Below, piece after piece: positions 1 to 7,589 of a DNA stretch of 64,000 bases. Under the pieces are notes generated by a model. The model saw nothing but the letters and a program-made list of their open reading frames with translations, was not told where the DNA came from and ran no database searches. The translations under genes and the position numbers were made by a program. Source of the DNA: Flavobacterium sp. JAS (GTDB lineage Bacteria; Bacteroidota; Bacteroidia; Flavobacteriales; Flavobacteriaceae); contig NZ_JAJMOX010000006.1 of the NCBI RefSeq assembly GCF_020991455.1, positions 1 to 64,000 on the forward strand, written 5' to 3'. Within the stretch, counting starts at the first letter, position 1. The number at the start of each line of letters is the position of its first letter.

Positions 1-1
1 A

Positions 2-1117
2 CTTTTAGTATTGTTTTTGTGTTTTGCTTTAGGGCAGGCTCAAACACAAAAAGTTGTTTCGAGTGATTGGACTTCTTTCAATCAGACGATTGATATTCAA
101 ACTTCCGTAAAGAAAAAATTTAAAGTAATCGCTTCCGTAAAAGTAGAAAGTACTGAACCAAAATCCTGGGCTGGAGTTTGGGCACGCGTGGATACTAAAA
201 ACGATGAAGACGGTTTTTTCGACAATATGAGCGACAGACCGGTGAAATCAAAAGAATGGCAATCATATACGGTAGAAGGAACGATCGATGAAAACAGTAA
301 ATCATTAAGTTTTGGAGGTTTGTGTTTGTATAACGGAAAATTCTATTTTGATAAATTTGAATTGCTGATCGAAAACGAGAAAGGTGTTTTTGAGCCTTTG
401 GTTGTTTTAAATTCAAGTTTTGAAACACCAGTAAAAAATGGGGACATTCCGAAATGGGGTTTCGGAATATCCAAAGATGCGGTTGTTAAAGTTAAAGAAT
501 ATAAAATTTCTTCGGACAAATCCAGTGTCGATGGAAAAAACAGTTTGCTATTAGAAGGAACCGGTATCAAACCAAGGCAAGAAGCGAAGATTGGAAATGT
601 TGAGGGTGCTTCGCCAAAAATTGGAGACATGATCTCGATGCTAGAAGATCTTAAAGGTCGTGTTGAAAGAGCAGTAAAGAATATGAACCAATATGAAATT
701 GATTATTTACATGATGAACAAGCCAACCGAATTGGTGCGTTAGTGATGCATTTGGCTGCAGCCGAAAAATATTACCAGGTTTTTACTTTTGAAAACAGAG
801 GTTTTAATGAAGAAGAAAAGAAGATTTGGCAAAAAGCTCTAGATCTAGATCAAGGCGGGCGTGATGAATTTAAAGGTCATGATGTACAATATTATTTAGA
901 TATCTATAATGAAGTTAGGGCAAAAACCATTTTAGAATTAAAGAAAAGAGATGATGCCTGGTTTGCAGAAGTGCAGACAAGATATGACATGACAAATCAA
1001 TATTGCTGGTTTCACGTTATGGAGCACCAATCGAGTCATTTAGGACAAATTTTGTTTTTAAAGAAGCGAATTCCGCCTCAGCAGAAACAAACATTGCCAC
1101 AGGAAATAAAAAGATAA
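2..1117 (+). CDS. Secreted protein with C-terminal DinB-like domain (5' end cut by window)
   Basis: The reading frame is already open at the window edge. Its first residues (LLVLFLCFALGQAQ) look like the hydrophobic core and end of a signal peptide, so the true start lies upstream and the TTG at 11 is not it. Roughly residues 20-170 are beta-rich with W, F and Y, resembling a carbohydrate-binding-like sandwich that I cannot assign. From about residue 205 the protein is helical and fits the DinB/DUF664 four-helix fold: MHLAAAEKYY supplies one metal-site His and HVMEHQSSHLGQI gives the usual C-terminal HxxxHxGQ pattern. DinB proteins are metal-dependent enzymes, often thiol transferases, but the substrate here is unknown. 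The gene ends at a hairpin shared with the converging phzF-like gene. DinB assignment is fairly firm; the function is not. Confidence 0.75.
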   Translation, partial: LLVLFLCFALGQAQTQKVVSSDWTSFNQTIDIQTSVKKKFKVIASVKVESTEPKSWAGVWARVDTKNDEDGFFDNMSDRPVKSKEWQSYTVEGTIDENSKSLSFGGLCLYNGKFYFDKFELLIENEKGVFEPLVVLNSSFETPVKNGDIPKWGFGISKDAVVKVKEYKISSDKSSVDGKNSLLLEGTGIKPRQEAKIGNVEGASPKIGDMISMLEDLKGRVERAVKNMNQYEIDYLHDEQANRIGALVMHLAAAEKYYQVFTFENRGFNEEEKKIWQKALDLDQGGRDEFKGHDVQYYLDIYNEVRAKTILELKKRDDAWFAEVQTRYDMTNQYCWFHVMEHQSSHLGQILFLKKRIPPQQKQTLPQEIKR

Positions 1118-1120
1118 AGT

Positions 1121-1153
1121 AAAAAAAGAGCTGCATTTGCAGCTCTTTTTTTA
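1121..1153. terminator. Bidirectional terminator between convergent genes
   Basis: The arms agagctgc and gcagctct (1128-1147, 4-nt loop) are flanked by an A-run on the left and a T-run on the right. It can therefore terminate both the DinB-like gene and the phzF-like gene, whose stop codons lie within a few bases on either side. Confidence 0.8.
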
Positions 1154-2053
1154 TATATAAAGTTCCCCGCGCATGGTAATAATCGAAGAACCGCCAACCA
1201 AAATGTCCTCGTCACGATTCATAACTTCAATCACCGAAGGTTGCTTTAATTTTACGCCTTGTAAGATCTTATATTCTTTCTCTGATTTAGTAAATTTCTT
1301 TTGTGTTAAAAAACCAATTAACGGGCCAGCAGCCGTTCCCGTTGCAGGATCTTCATTGATGCCAATTATTGGATTGAAGAATCTCGTTTCGACCACATGC
1401 TCCTGATTTTCATCAGAAAGGGTGAAACAATAAAATCCTTCAAAATTATATTCTTTTGAGATTTCAATTAAAAGTTGATTGTCAGGGATGCAACTGTTGA
1501 GCAATTGACTGTTTTTTATTGGAACCATGGTGTGTGCGACTTCTGTTTTAACAATTGTAGGAACAAAAGCATTTACATCTAAATCCTCAATTTTTAAACC
1601 AAGTGCCACGGCAATTCTGTAAGTTGGAATTTCTTGTTTGATCACTGCCGATTTTTGATGCATTTGTACCACCGGATATTGTGTAACGGGGTCAAAACTT
1701 ACCGTTAAAGGTATTGGCGAATTTTTCATGATCACAAAACGCTCACTTTCATTTTGTTCTTCAAAAATGGGCATTTTTTTTAGTAATGCTCCACAAACTG
1801 CACCTAACAAATTGTGTCCTGCACCATCTATTTCGAAACCTGTTGGAGTAAATGAACGAACTTTTAGTGCTTTTTTCTTGGTGGAATAATAGACAAATGA
1901 GGTTTCGGAGTAACCAAATTCTTTGGATATATTTTGATAGATTTCTAATTCTAAATCACCATCTGTAAAAACAACCGATAATGGATTTCCTTTATAACTT
2001 TTATTAGAGAATACGTCTAAAACGTAATATTGTAAGGTGGTTCTTTTTTCCAT
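1151..2053 (-). CDS. PhzF family isomerase/epimerase
   Basis: At 300 residues this is the normal length for PhzF-like proteins, which adopt two diaminopimelate-epimerase-like halves. The N-terminal GNPLSVVF and GYSETSFVYY segments are typical, the Glu of SETSF being the position of the catalytic acid/base in PhzF. FEIDGAGHNLLGA and EDPATGTAAGPL are the two anion-binding signature loops. Named PhzF isomerises a phenazine precursor, but no phenazine genes are nearby, so the substrate here is unknown. The gene stands alone, converging with the DinB-like gene and followed at its 3' end by a shared hairpin. Family assignment is secure. Confidence 0.9.
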   Translation of the reverse strand: MEKRTTLQYYVLDVFSNKSYKGNPLSVVFTDGDLELEIYQNISKEFGYSETSFVYYSTKKKALKVRSFTPTGFEIDGAGHNLLGAVCGALLKKMPIFEEQNESERFVIMKNSPIPLTVSFDPVTQYPVVQMHQKSAVIKQEIPTYRIAVALGLKIEDLDVNAFVPTIVKTEVAHTMVPIKNSQLLNSCIPDNQLLIEISKEYNFEGFYCFTLSDENQEHVVETRFFNPIIGINEDPATGTAAGPLIGFLTQKKFTKSEKEYKILQGVKLKQPSVIEVMNRDEDILVGGSSIITMRGELYI

Positions 2054-2127
2054 TGTTAATCTCTTTTTAGCTAAGACTTTTTTGATGGAATAAAGTTAAT
2101 GTTTAAACTATATTAAAACAATAGTAT

Positions 2128-2685
2128 TTACAACATTCGTTTTCCTTCAGCGCTAAATTTTATTGCTTTCTCCAATCTGGAAAGTCTGGTTTTTTCTTGT
2201 TTGGCGCTCATAATTACGTGAATTATTATTTTTTTGTACGATGGTGCCTGATTGTTGAAATATTCCCAAGCTATTTTATGGGCTTTAAATTGCTTTTCGA
2301 AGTCAGGATCGAGAACATACGCTTCATTTTCATGCGAGTAAATTTTAGATCTTTCTTCAGATCTGAATTCGAAAGCTTTTATTCCGGCTTCTTTCATCAG
2401 TCCGGCTTTTGTAAGTACTTCGATTTTTTTGATGTTTATCGCGCTCCAAATGCTGGTTTTCTTTCGTGGAGTAAATCTTATGGTATAACTTTCTTCATCA
2501 ATTGATTTCCGAACACCATCGATCCAACCAAAACAAAGCGCCTGATCTACAGATTCTGACCAGGACATTGATGGTTTTTTGCTATTCACTTTATAGAAAC
2601 CAACTAATAATTCGGTTTCTTTTTGGTGGTGCTTTTCTAACCATTCTCTAAATTTTTCTTGGGTTGGGAAGAAGGTTGGGTTCAT
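2128..2685 (-). CDS. YdeI/OmpD-associated family protein
   Basis: This is a 185-residue cytosolic protein. The N-terminal half reads FREWLEKHHQKETELLVGFY followed by WSESVDQALCFGWIDGVR, the core signature of the YdeI/OmpD-associated (bacteriocin-protection) family. The C-terminal lysine/arginine-rich helix (TRLSRLEKAIKFSAEGKRML) is also typical. Members have been linked to stress and peptide resistance in enterobacteria, but the biochemical role is unsettled. It lies 74 bp upstream of the phzF-like gene on the same strand and could share its transcript, although I see no clear promoter. No transmembrane or signal segment is present. Confidence 0.85.
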   Translation of the reverse strand: MNPTFFPTQEKFREWLEKHHQKETELLVGFYKVNSKKPSMSWSESVDQALCFGWIDGVRKSIDEESYTIRFTPRKKTSIWSAINIKKIEVLTKAGLMKEAGIKAFEFRSEERSKIYSHENEAYVLDPDFEKQFKAHKIAWEYFNNQAPSYKKIIIHVIMSAKQEKTRLSRLEKAIKFSAEGKRML

Positions 2686-2736
2686 TTTAGACTATTTTAG
2701 TTAGATTATTCACGATTATTAGAGCTAACGTTGTAT

Positions 2737-2826
2737 GAAGTCTCCTGACTTTTGTACTCATTCCAATATTCTTTTAAATCTATTCTTACCTATGGTTGTC
2801 GCTACGAAGTCAGGAGACTTCGTAGC
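2737..2826. repeat. Compound inverted repeat, 'CTCCTGACTTCGTAGC' type
   Basis: Two nested palindromes share one arm. The 15-mer gaagtctcctgactt (2737-2751) is perfectly complementary to 2807-2821. Separately, gctacgaagtc (2801-2811) pairs with gacttcgtagc (2816-2826) around an AGGA loop. The two foldings are mutually exclusive. The element lies between the SMI1-like and YdeI-like genes and codes for nothing visible. Confidence 0.7.
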
Positions 2827-2930
2827 GCGGAGCGATATCTCCCATTTTTTTAAGGATGAAAATATCTCCTCAAATTCTGAGATAGCGGTCTTTGAATTAA
2901 TTTGATTAAAAAACTTCAATTTTGTCTATT

Positions 2931-3365
2931 TTATACTTTTTGATTTCCGTTTTCATCCATTTCCATTCGTTCTCTAATGTAATTCTGAAAGGTTTTTTGA
3001 GTGTAATATAAGTCTCCGCTTTCATGCCAAAATTCGACAACAGTTCCTTCGTCACTATCAAAATCAAAACCTGAAAAATCGCCACAATAATTATCGCCGA
3101 AAAACCAAATATTGGATTTTAGTTCATAATGATCTTCAAGTCCAAGGTCTTCAAGGTTAAAAAGAAAGGGTTGAACTTTAAATTGACATTCTCTAAAATT
3201 TCCAGATCCAATTTCTTGTAAATAGTCAATATAATCTTTTGGAATTTTGGGATACTTTTCGAGAAGTGTTTTTATTTGCTCATCGGTTATGATTTCTTTT
3301 CTATTTGTTTCGTCGCTACTAGTTTCAATCTTTTTTAGAAATTCTTTTTCTAAAGTGTAGTTCAT
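2931..3365 (-). CDS. SMI1/KNR4 family protein
   Basis: This is a cytosolic acidic protein of about 144 residues. IDYLQEIGSGNF, followed by the acidic stretch GDFSGFDFDSDEGTVVEF and ending in FQNYIRERM, is the classic SMI1/KNR4 (SUKH) pattern. These proteins often serve as immunity proteins against polymorphic toxins, but no toxin gene is adjacent here. The frame can be extended two codons to a TTG, but the ATG at 3365 gives a better start. A compound inverted repeat lies in the 245-bp gap downstream. The family call is confident; an immunity role is inference only. Confidence 0.82.
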   Translation of the reverse strand: MNYTLEKEFLKKIETSSDETNRKEIITDEQIKTLLEKYPKIPKDYIDYLQEIGSGNFRECQFKVQPFLFNLEDLGLEDHYELKSNIWFFGDNYCGDFSGFDFDSDEGTVVEFWHESGDLYYTQKTFQNYIRERMEMDENGNQKV

Positions 3366-3675
3366 AGTCAATATAGCTTAGTAAATAATATAATTAATTG
3401 ATGTAAAAAGGACAGAAGCTATAATAAATTCGCGATCGCTCTTATAACCCATAAAAGTATAATAAATATCATAAAAAAGTTATCTTCTTTTGTATATTCA
3501 ATTCTTTTACAATTTAAAAGAAGAAAACATAGTGATAAATTAATATATTTCAATGTACTCGATCCGCTGCGACGGAAACGCCCAGAAAAATATTCTCATT
3601 TGTATCATTATTTCTCCGAAATTTGCAAAAGCAATCTTTACGAATTTTATAAACGTAATTAAAGAAGCAGAAATC
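3366..3675. other. Intergenic region without a recognisable gene
   Basis: This AT-rich 310-bp spacer separates the divergent SMI1-like gene and the small basic protein gene. The plus frame stays open back to 3553 but reads as non-protein-like sequence there. I see no RNA gene, repeat or convincing paired promoter elements. Confidence 0.5.
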
Positions 3676-3846
3676 ATGGCAAAAGGACCCGAAAAAAATA
3701 CCAAAAACAAGGCTTTGCATACCAAATTGCTTAATAGAAAAAAGGCTAAACTTCAAGCCGAAAAGAAAGAAAGTGCATTGCGTTTGAAAGCTTTGGTTGC
3801 AAAAATGAATGCAAAAAAGAATACTGACGGATCTGATATCATTTAA
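3676..3846 (+). CDS. Small lysine-rich basic protein, unknown function
   Basis: This short gene encodes 56 residues beginning MAKGPEKNTKNKALHTKL. It is highly basic, with Lys/Arg spread along a predicted helix and no cysteine, signal peptide or membrane segment. The open frame extends upstream to 3553, but the ATG at 3676 begins the protein-like, lysine-rich composition. It sits 69 bp upstream of the DUF4375-like gene on the same strand. The composition would suit nucleic-acid or ribosome binding, which is an inference from charge alone. I do not recognise the family. Confidence 0.6.
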   Translation: MAKGPEKNTKNKALHTKLLNRKKAKLQAEKKESALRLKALVAKMNAKKNTDGSDII

Positions 3847-3915
3847 TTCAGTTTGTGTTTCTTTTCTGTTTTTATTTAATGGAAATTTGCAGTCTCAATC
3901 TCAAAATAAAATATA

Positions 3916-4458
3916 ATGGAGGAATTTGGTAGAATAATAGTTTCTGAAACGGCAATGAATAGTGAAAATCTTCAGGATGTGATTCATTCTAATATTTCGG
4001 TAATCAATTTAATGCGTGAGGAAGGTGTCGATGACGAATTTATTCACGAAGATGCTTTGATGAGTTACTATCTTGATTATTACTGGTCACAATATGCTGA
4101 AGGAAATTTTGCTCAGTTTGTCCATAAATCGGGTTGGAATAAAGAATTGAACGAACTTATCGAAGAAGGTTTGGCTTTGATTGGCGCCGAAAAACATTTG
4201 GAATTGTTTCAGCAACAAAGTAAAAAAGTCAAATTGATGAGCAGCGTTAAACTGAATAAATTTTTAAGCGGAAAATTGGAAGGCGTAAACCCAACGAGAG
4301 ATTTGTTGAATAGTGATACTTTCTACGAAATAGAAGAAAATCTGGTTACACTAAATGCTAATTTCCTGAAAAATCACCCTGATTTCGAAGTGCTTTCTGT
4401 AGACGATATGTTTGCAACTTTGGAGGAATTTGTGGGGCATGAGATAAAACGTGGTTAG
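3916..4458 (+). CDS. Uncharacterised protein, possibly DMP19/DUF4375-like
   Basis: This is a 180-residue acidic cytosolic protein with no signal peptide. The segment LDYYWSQYAEGNFAQFVHKS, followed by a helix containing LIEEGLALIGAEKHLELF, resembles the DUF4375 pattern (a Tyr/Glu-rich helix, a G(N/G)FxQF motif, then AL..IGA). DMP19, the best-known member, is a DNA-mimic protein in Neisseria, but resemblance here is partial and a DNA-mimic role cannot be inferred. The gene follows a small basic protein gene and is followed by a long inverted repeat. Confidence is good that it is a real gene and modest for the family. Confidence 0.6.
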   Translation: MEEFGRIIVSETAMNSENLQDVIHSNISVINLMREEGVDDEFIHEDALMSYYLDYYWSQYAEGNFAQFVHKSGWNKELNELIEEGLALIGAEKHLELFQQQSKKVKLMSSVKLNKFLSGKLEGVNPTRDLLNSDTFYEIEENLVTLNANFLKNHPDFEVLSVDDMFATLEEFVGHEIKRG

Positions 4459-4475
4459 TTTTCTACGGAGTTTAT

Positions 4476-4605
4476 TTAACCGCAAAGTACGCTAAGGTTT
4501 ATGCAAAGCACGCAAAGAAATTAAAAACTTTGCGTCTTCGCGCCTTTGCGAGATTAAAAAAACTTAGCGTTGCCTTGCGTAAACCTTAGCGTACTTTGCG
4601 GTTAA
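4476..4605. repeat. Long inverted repeat, 'CGCAAAGTACGCTAAG' class
   Basis: A 26-bp arm (4476-4501) is perfectly complementary to 4580-4605. The 78-bp interior itself holds related CGCAAAG/CTTTGCG motifs that can pair with each other. The element fills most of the gap between the DUF4375-like gene and the PKD lipoprotein gene and has no coding potential. A diverged copy is at 30711-30802. Confidence 0.85.
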
Positions 4606-4700
4606 ATTTAGTTTTTTGTAAAATCAAGATTAGTTTATAAAAGAACGTAAGAAAATGCCTTTTGGTGATAATTATCAGATAATTTACGTAAGATTTTGAT

Positions 4701-4708
4701 TATATTTG
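4701..4708 (+). promoter_or_regulatory. Putative -7 promoter element (TATATTTG)
   Basis: TATATTTG matches the Bacteroidota TAnnTTTG consensus 41 bp upstream of the PKD lipoprotein start. No TTG lies at the usual -33 spacing, so the call rests on one box only. Confidence 0.45.
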
Positions 4709-4749
4709 TCGAAATCTTAATCTGAATAATAACAGAAAAATTAAATACC

Positions 4750-5136
4750 ATGAAAAAAACGGCTACAATTTTGTGTCTTGCTGCATTGCTAACTTTAAGT
4801 CTCTCTTGTGAGCATGAACTTGAAAAAGCACTTGATAAAGGAATTGATTGCGTTGCAGAATCAATATTTGAGAAAGTAAAACACACAACAGACGCTACAA
4901 ATCCTAAGAAAATTGATTTTACAGTTGAATATTCAGGAACAAATACTTTAAAAACTGTTAAATGGACTTTTGGTGATGGTACTCCTGCAGAGACAGTTAC
5001 AGCAACCGGTACTACAGTTTCTATTTCGCATATCTATAGCGCTGCAGGGACTTATACAGTGAAAGCTGATATTACAATTCAAAATGGAGATGGGACATGT
5101 ACATCGTCACCAACAAGGACTGTTACTGTAAACTAG
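4750..5136 (+). CDS. PKD-domain lipoprotein
   Basis: This is a 128-residue protein. A Lys-rich start and hydrophobic segment end in LSLSC at residue 20, a lipobox, so it is likely exported and lipidated. Residues about 54-128 form one PKD/Ig-like domain with the diagnostic WTFGDG and a later YSAAGTYTVKADI strand. A short helical linker with two further cysteines (DCVAES and near the C-terminus GTCTSS) separates anchor and domain; those two Cys could form a disulphide. It has its own likely -7 box and follows a long inverted repeat, so it appears monocistronic. PKD domains usually bind polysaccharide or protein at the surface; the ligand here is unknown. Confidence 0.82.
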   Translation: MKKTATILCLAALLTLSLSCEHELEKALDKGIDCVAESIFEKVKHTTDATNPKKIDFTVEYSGTNTLKTVKWTFGDGTPAETVTATGTTVSISHIYSAAGTYTVKADITIQNGDGTCTSSPTRTVTVN

Positions 5137-5229
5137 AGAATTGCCTTTATTGTTAAAGATTTCATTATTTGAGTTTTAACTTGCTTCAGTTTCTTGTAAC
5201 TTCGCTTTTTGTGATTTAAAAAAGCCAAA

Positions 5230-6774
5230 ATGAGATATAGATACTGCCAGATAATGTTTCTTCTTTTTCTTCAGATAGGATTTTCTCAAAATAAAATAAA
5301 TCTATTCTCAGAAATCAATTATAATTCGATTCCTGCTGTCTCATTAAGCGATTACAAATCGGTTCAGGAAAGGGATAAAAAGTTTCAAAACCCTAATATT
5401 GCGCTCGGAATTGGCATCTCTGGAGGAGGTTCCCGAGCGCAGTTTTTTAGTATGGGCGTGCTTTTAGGTTTAGAAGAAATTAAAGAAAACGATGGTCAGC
5501 GCAATTTTCTGAATGAAATCGATTATTACTCAACCGTTTCCGGAGGTTGTTTTTCGGCGGGATATTATTTGACTATTCTAAAGAATAAATTGTTTTACGA
5601 CAATTGTACCTTCAATGAATTCTATTTTTCTAAAGCCGATGCTTATAAAGACTACGTAGATAAATCGGCTAATATTCTCTCACTTCTAAACAATAGCCGA
5701 AACGAAAAAGGCGATAAAATATCGATGACACAACGAATAGATTCGGATATTTTACAATACGACGCAGCAAATCCTGATAATACCAACAAATTTGGAACTC
5801 AAATGTTATTGTCGGATTTCTTTGTTTCAAAAGACAGCAAGTCGATTCCTTCATTACCCATGTTTGTGGCCAACGGAACGGCTTTTAACAATGGCGAACG
5901 CATTCCGTTTATGCCACATATTATAAGAGGTTTAAATCTTAATTCGTCTTTGGCTCCAAATAAAGCAGAAATTTCATTAAATGAAAATAAGATAAACGAC
6001 GGCTACGATTTTCCGGTTACGTATGCTATTACGGCGAGTTCGGCTTTTCCGGGAGTGCTTCCAAAAGTAAAATTCGGAGTCAAAAACAAAGATAAAATAT
6101 TGTGTATTGTCGATGGCGGGGCTTCAGACAATATGGGTTACAAAACTTTAGTCGAATTGCTTCATAACGATACAAAAGTTGATGATAAAAACAAAAAAGC
6201 ACTCTTTATTGATTGTCTCGGGCAAGGAAAAAAAGAGCCTTATGTAAATGATACCAAAATCAAATTGATTTCGTTGTTTGAAACTGCGTCTTTATATACG
6301 GTTCAAACCCGATATATGACTTTTGATAAAGATGTAGAAAACACCTTTGAGCGTTATAAAATACCCGTTTCAAATTATCAAATCATTGGTTTTACAACGA
6401 TTCGCGATCATTTATTAAAATTGGAGAAAGATCAGCCTTATGAAGATCTTGTAATTGAATTAAAAAATACAAATGACGATTCGAGCAGTTGGACAAGATT
6501 ATTTATCAATTTTAAGCAAGAACTTCTTTCTAAATTTGGAGAAGACTCCTTTAAAAAAGACAAAGACGGGCAAGTAATCGTTGCCACATTAGATAAAGAA
6601 AAGTTCAATGAATTGTCACCAAGGCAAATTTTACTTTTATACGAATACGCTTCACATGTCGAAACCAAATTAAGAATTACTCCCGAAGAAAGAGAAATGT
6701 TACTGCTTTCGGGACGTTTCGCGACCTATTTAAAAACTAATGAATTGAAAGAATTATTGGTAGAGCATAAATAA
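5230..6774 (+). CDS. Patatin-like phospholipase
   Basis: This 514-residue protein begins with a signal peptide ending near IGFSQ. The oxyanion-hole loop is GISGGGSRAQF (about residues 59-69), the nucleophile motif is STVSGGCFSAG (Ser of VSGG), and the catalytic Asp is in DGGASDNMGY (about residue 297). These are the patatin Ser-Asp dyad elements in their normal order, so an active lipid acyl hydrolase is expected in the periplasm or outer membrane. The region after about residue 330 is mixed helical and not recognised. It lies about 90 bp after the PKD lipoprotein gene and converges on the hexapeptide-repeat gene with a 12-bp gap. The substrate is not evident. Confidence 0.85.
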   Translation: MRYRYCQIMFLLFLQIGFSQNKINLFSEINYNSIPAVSLSDYKSVQERDKKFQNPNIALGIGISGGGSRAQFFSMGVLLGLEEIKENDGQRNFLNEIDYYSTVSGGCFSAGYYLTILKNKLFYDNCTFNEFYFSKADAYKDYVDKSANILSLLNNSRNEKGDKISMTQRIDSDILQYDAANPDNTNKFGTQMLLSDFFVSKDSKSIPSLPMFVANGTAFNNGERIPFMPHIIRGLNLNSSLAPNKAEISLNENKINDGYDFPVTYAITASSAFPGVLPKVKFGVKNKDKILCIVDGGASDNMGYKTLVELLHNDTKVDDKNKKALFIDCLGQGKKEPYVNDTKIKLISLFETASLYTVQTRYMTFDKDVENTFERYKIPVSNYQIIGFTTIRDHLLKLEKDQPYEDLVIELKNTNDDSSSWTRLFINFKQELLSKFGEDSFKKDKDGQVIVATLDKEKFNELSPRQILLLYEYASHVETKLRITPEEREMLLLSGRFATYLKTNELKELLVEHK

Positions 6775-6786
6775 AGGTTTGTGATA

Positions 6787-7398
6787 TTATTCCAGTTTAA
6801 CTTGTTCTATCAATTCAAGTCTTTTTACAATCGAATTTTTAGGTAATATCGTTCCCGGCGATAATACGGCATTTGCACCAACTCTGGAATTATCGCCAAT
6901 TAGCGATCCAAATTTATCAGAGTTTGTTTCGATAATTTCGGAATTATAAAGTACGGATATTTTCTTAATTGCTCTTTCGTTGTAATGATTTGCTGCAATC
7001 GAACCCGCTTCGAAATTGATATTGCGGCCAACAATACTATTTCCAATATAATTGAAATGTGCAACAGCAGTTTCTGAGCAAATAATGCTGCTTTTGATTT
7101 CGCAACCCGGACCAATCTTTACGGAATTATCCAGATAAACGCCTTCTCTAAAATAAGCATTTGCACCAATGTAACAGTTTGCACTAATAATTGCAGGGCT
7201 TTTTATGGTGACGTTGTTTTCTATAATTGCCGATTTATGAATGGCAATATTGTCTTCAATTACAAAATCATCATCAAGATCAGGAATCATTTTTTCGATT
7301 ATACTTTTGAGATTGCTTGTTATTGCCCAAGGTTCTGATTGAGGAAGATTTTTAAAAGTTTTGGAGAAATCGTCTATAAAATGGTCGATATGAATCAT
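6787..7398 (-). CDS. Left-handed beta-helix (hexapeptide-repeat) acyltransferase-like protein
   Basis: This is a 203-residue protein. After a helical N-terminus of about 40 residues it shows hexapeptide repeats ([LIV]-G-x-x-x-x): for example IGANAYFREGVYLD, VKIGPGC and IGDNSRVGANAVLSPGTILP. The fold matches the acyltransferase half of GlmU or the sugar acetyltransferase group. No nucleotidyltransferase domain is present, and the catalytic His is not obvious, so whether it is an acetyltransferase or a binding protein cannot be told. It converges with the patatin gene and diverges from serS. Fold confidence is high and substrate confidence low. Confidence 0.8.
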   Translation of the reverse strand: MIHIDHFIDDFSKTFKNLPQSEPWAITSNLKSIIEKMIPDLDDDFVIEDNIAIHKSAIIENNVTIKSPAIISANCYIGANAYFREGVYLDNSVKIGPGCEIKSSIICSETAVAHFNYIGNSIVGRNINFEAGSIAANHYNERAIKKISVLYNSEIIETNSDKFGSLIGDNSRVGANAVLSPGTILPKNSIVKRLELIEQVKLE

Positions 7399-7540
7399 TG
7401 TGAATTTTTAATTGCAATTTAATTAATTGTTTTTGTTTTTAATGTTAATCGAAATAGAAAACGGCTGTAAATCTTTGCAGAATAACCTTCAAAATAGTTT
7501 TTCCTTTTCAACTTTGTAGTATTCTTATGAAACATTTCCT

Positions 7541-7548
7541 TAAATTTG
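7541..7548 (+). promoter_or_regulatory. Putative -7 element for serS
   Basis: TAAATTTG fits TAnnTTTG and lies 41 bp upstream of the serS ATG. A TTG at 7514-7516 is 24 bp upstream, slightly beyond the usual 17-23 bp spacing. Confidence 0.5.
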
Positions 7549-7589
7549 CTTCCATTATAAAAAAATACAATAGTTATAAAAAGTAAGCT

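Noticed and set aside
3553..3675. N-terminal extension of the small basic protein
   Set aside because: The upstream residues do not match the lysine-rich composition, and the ATG at 3676 is a natural start.
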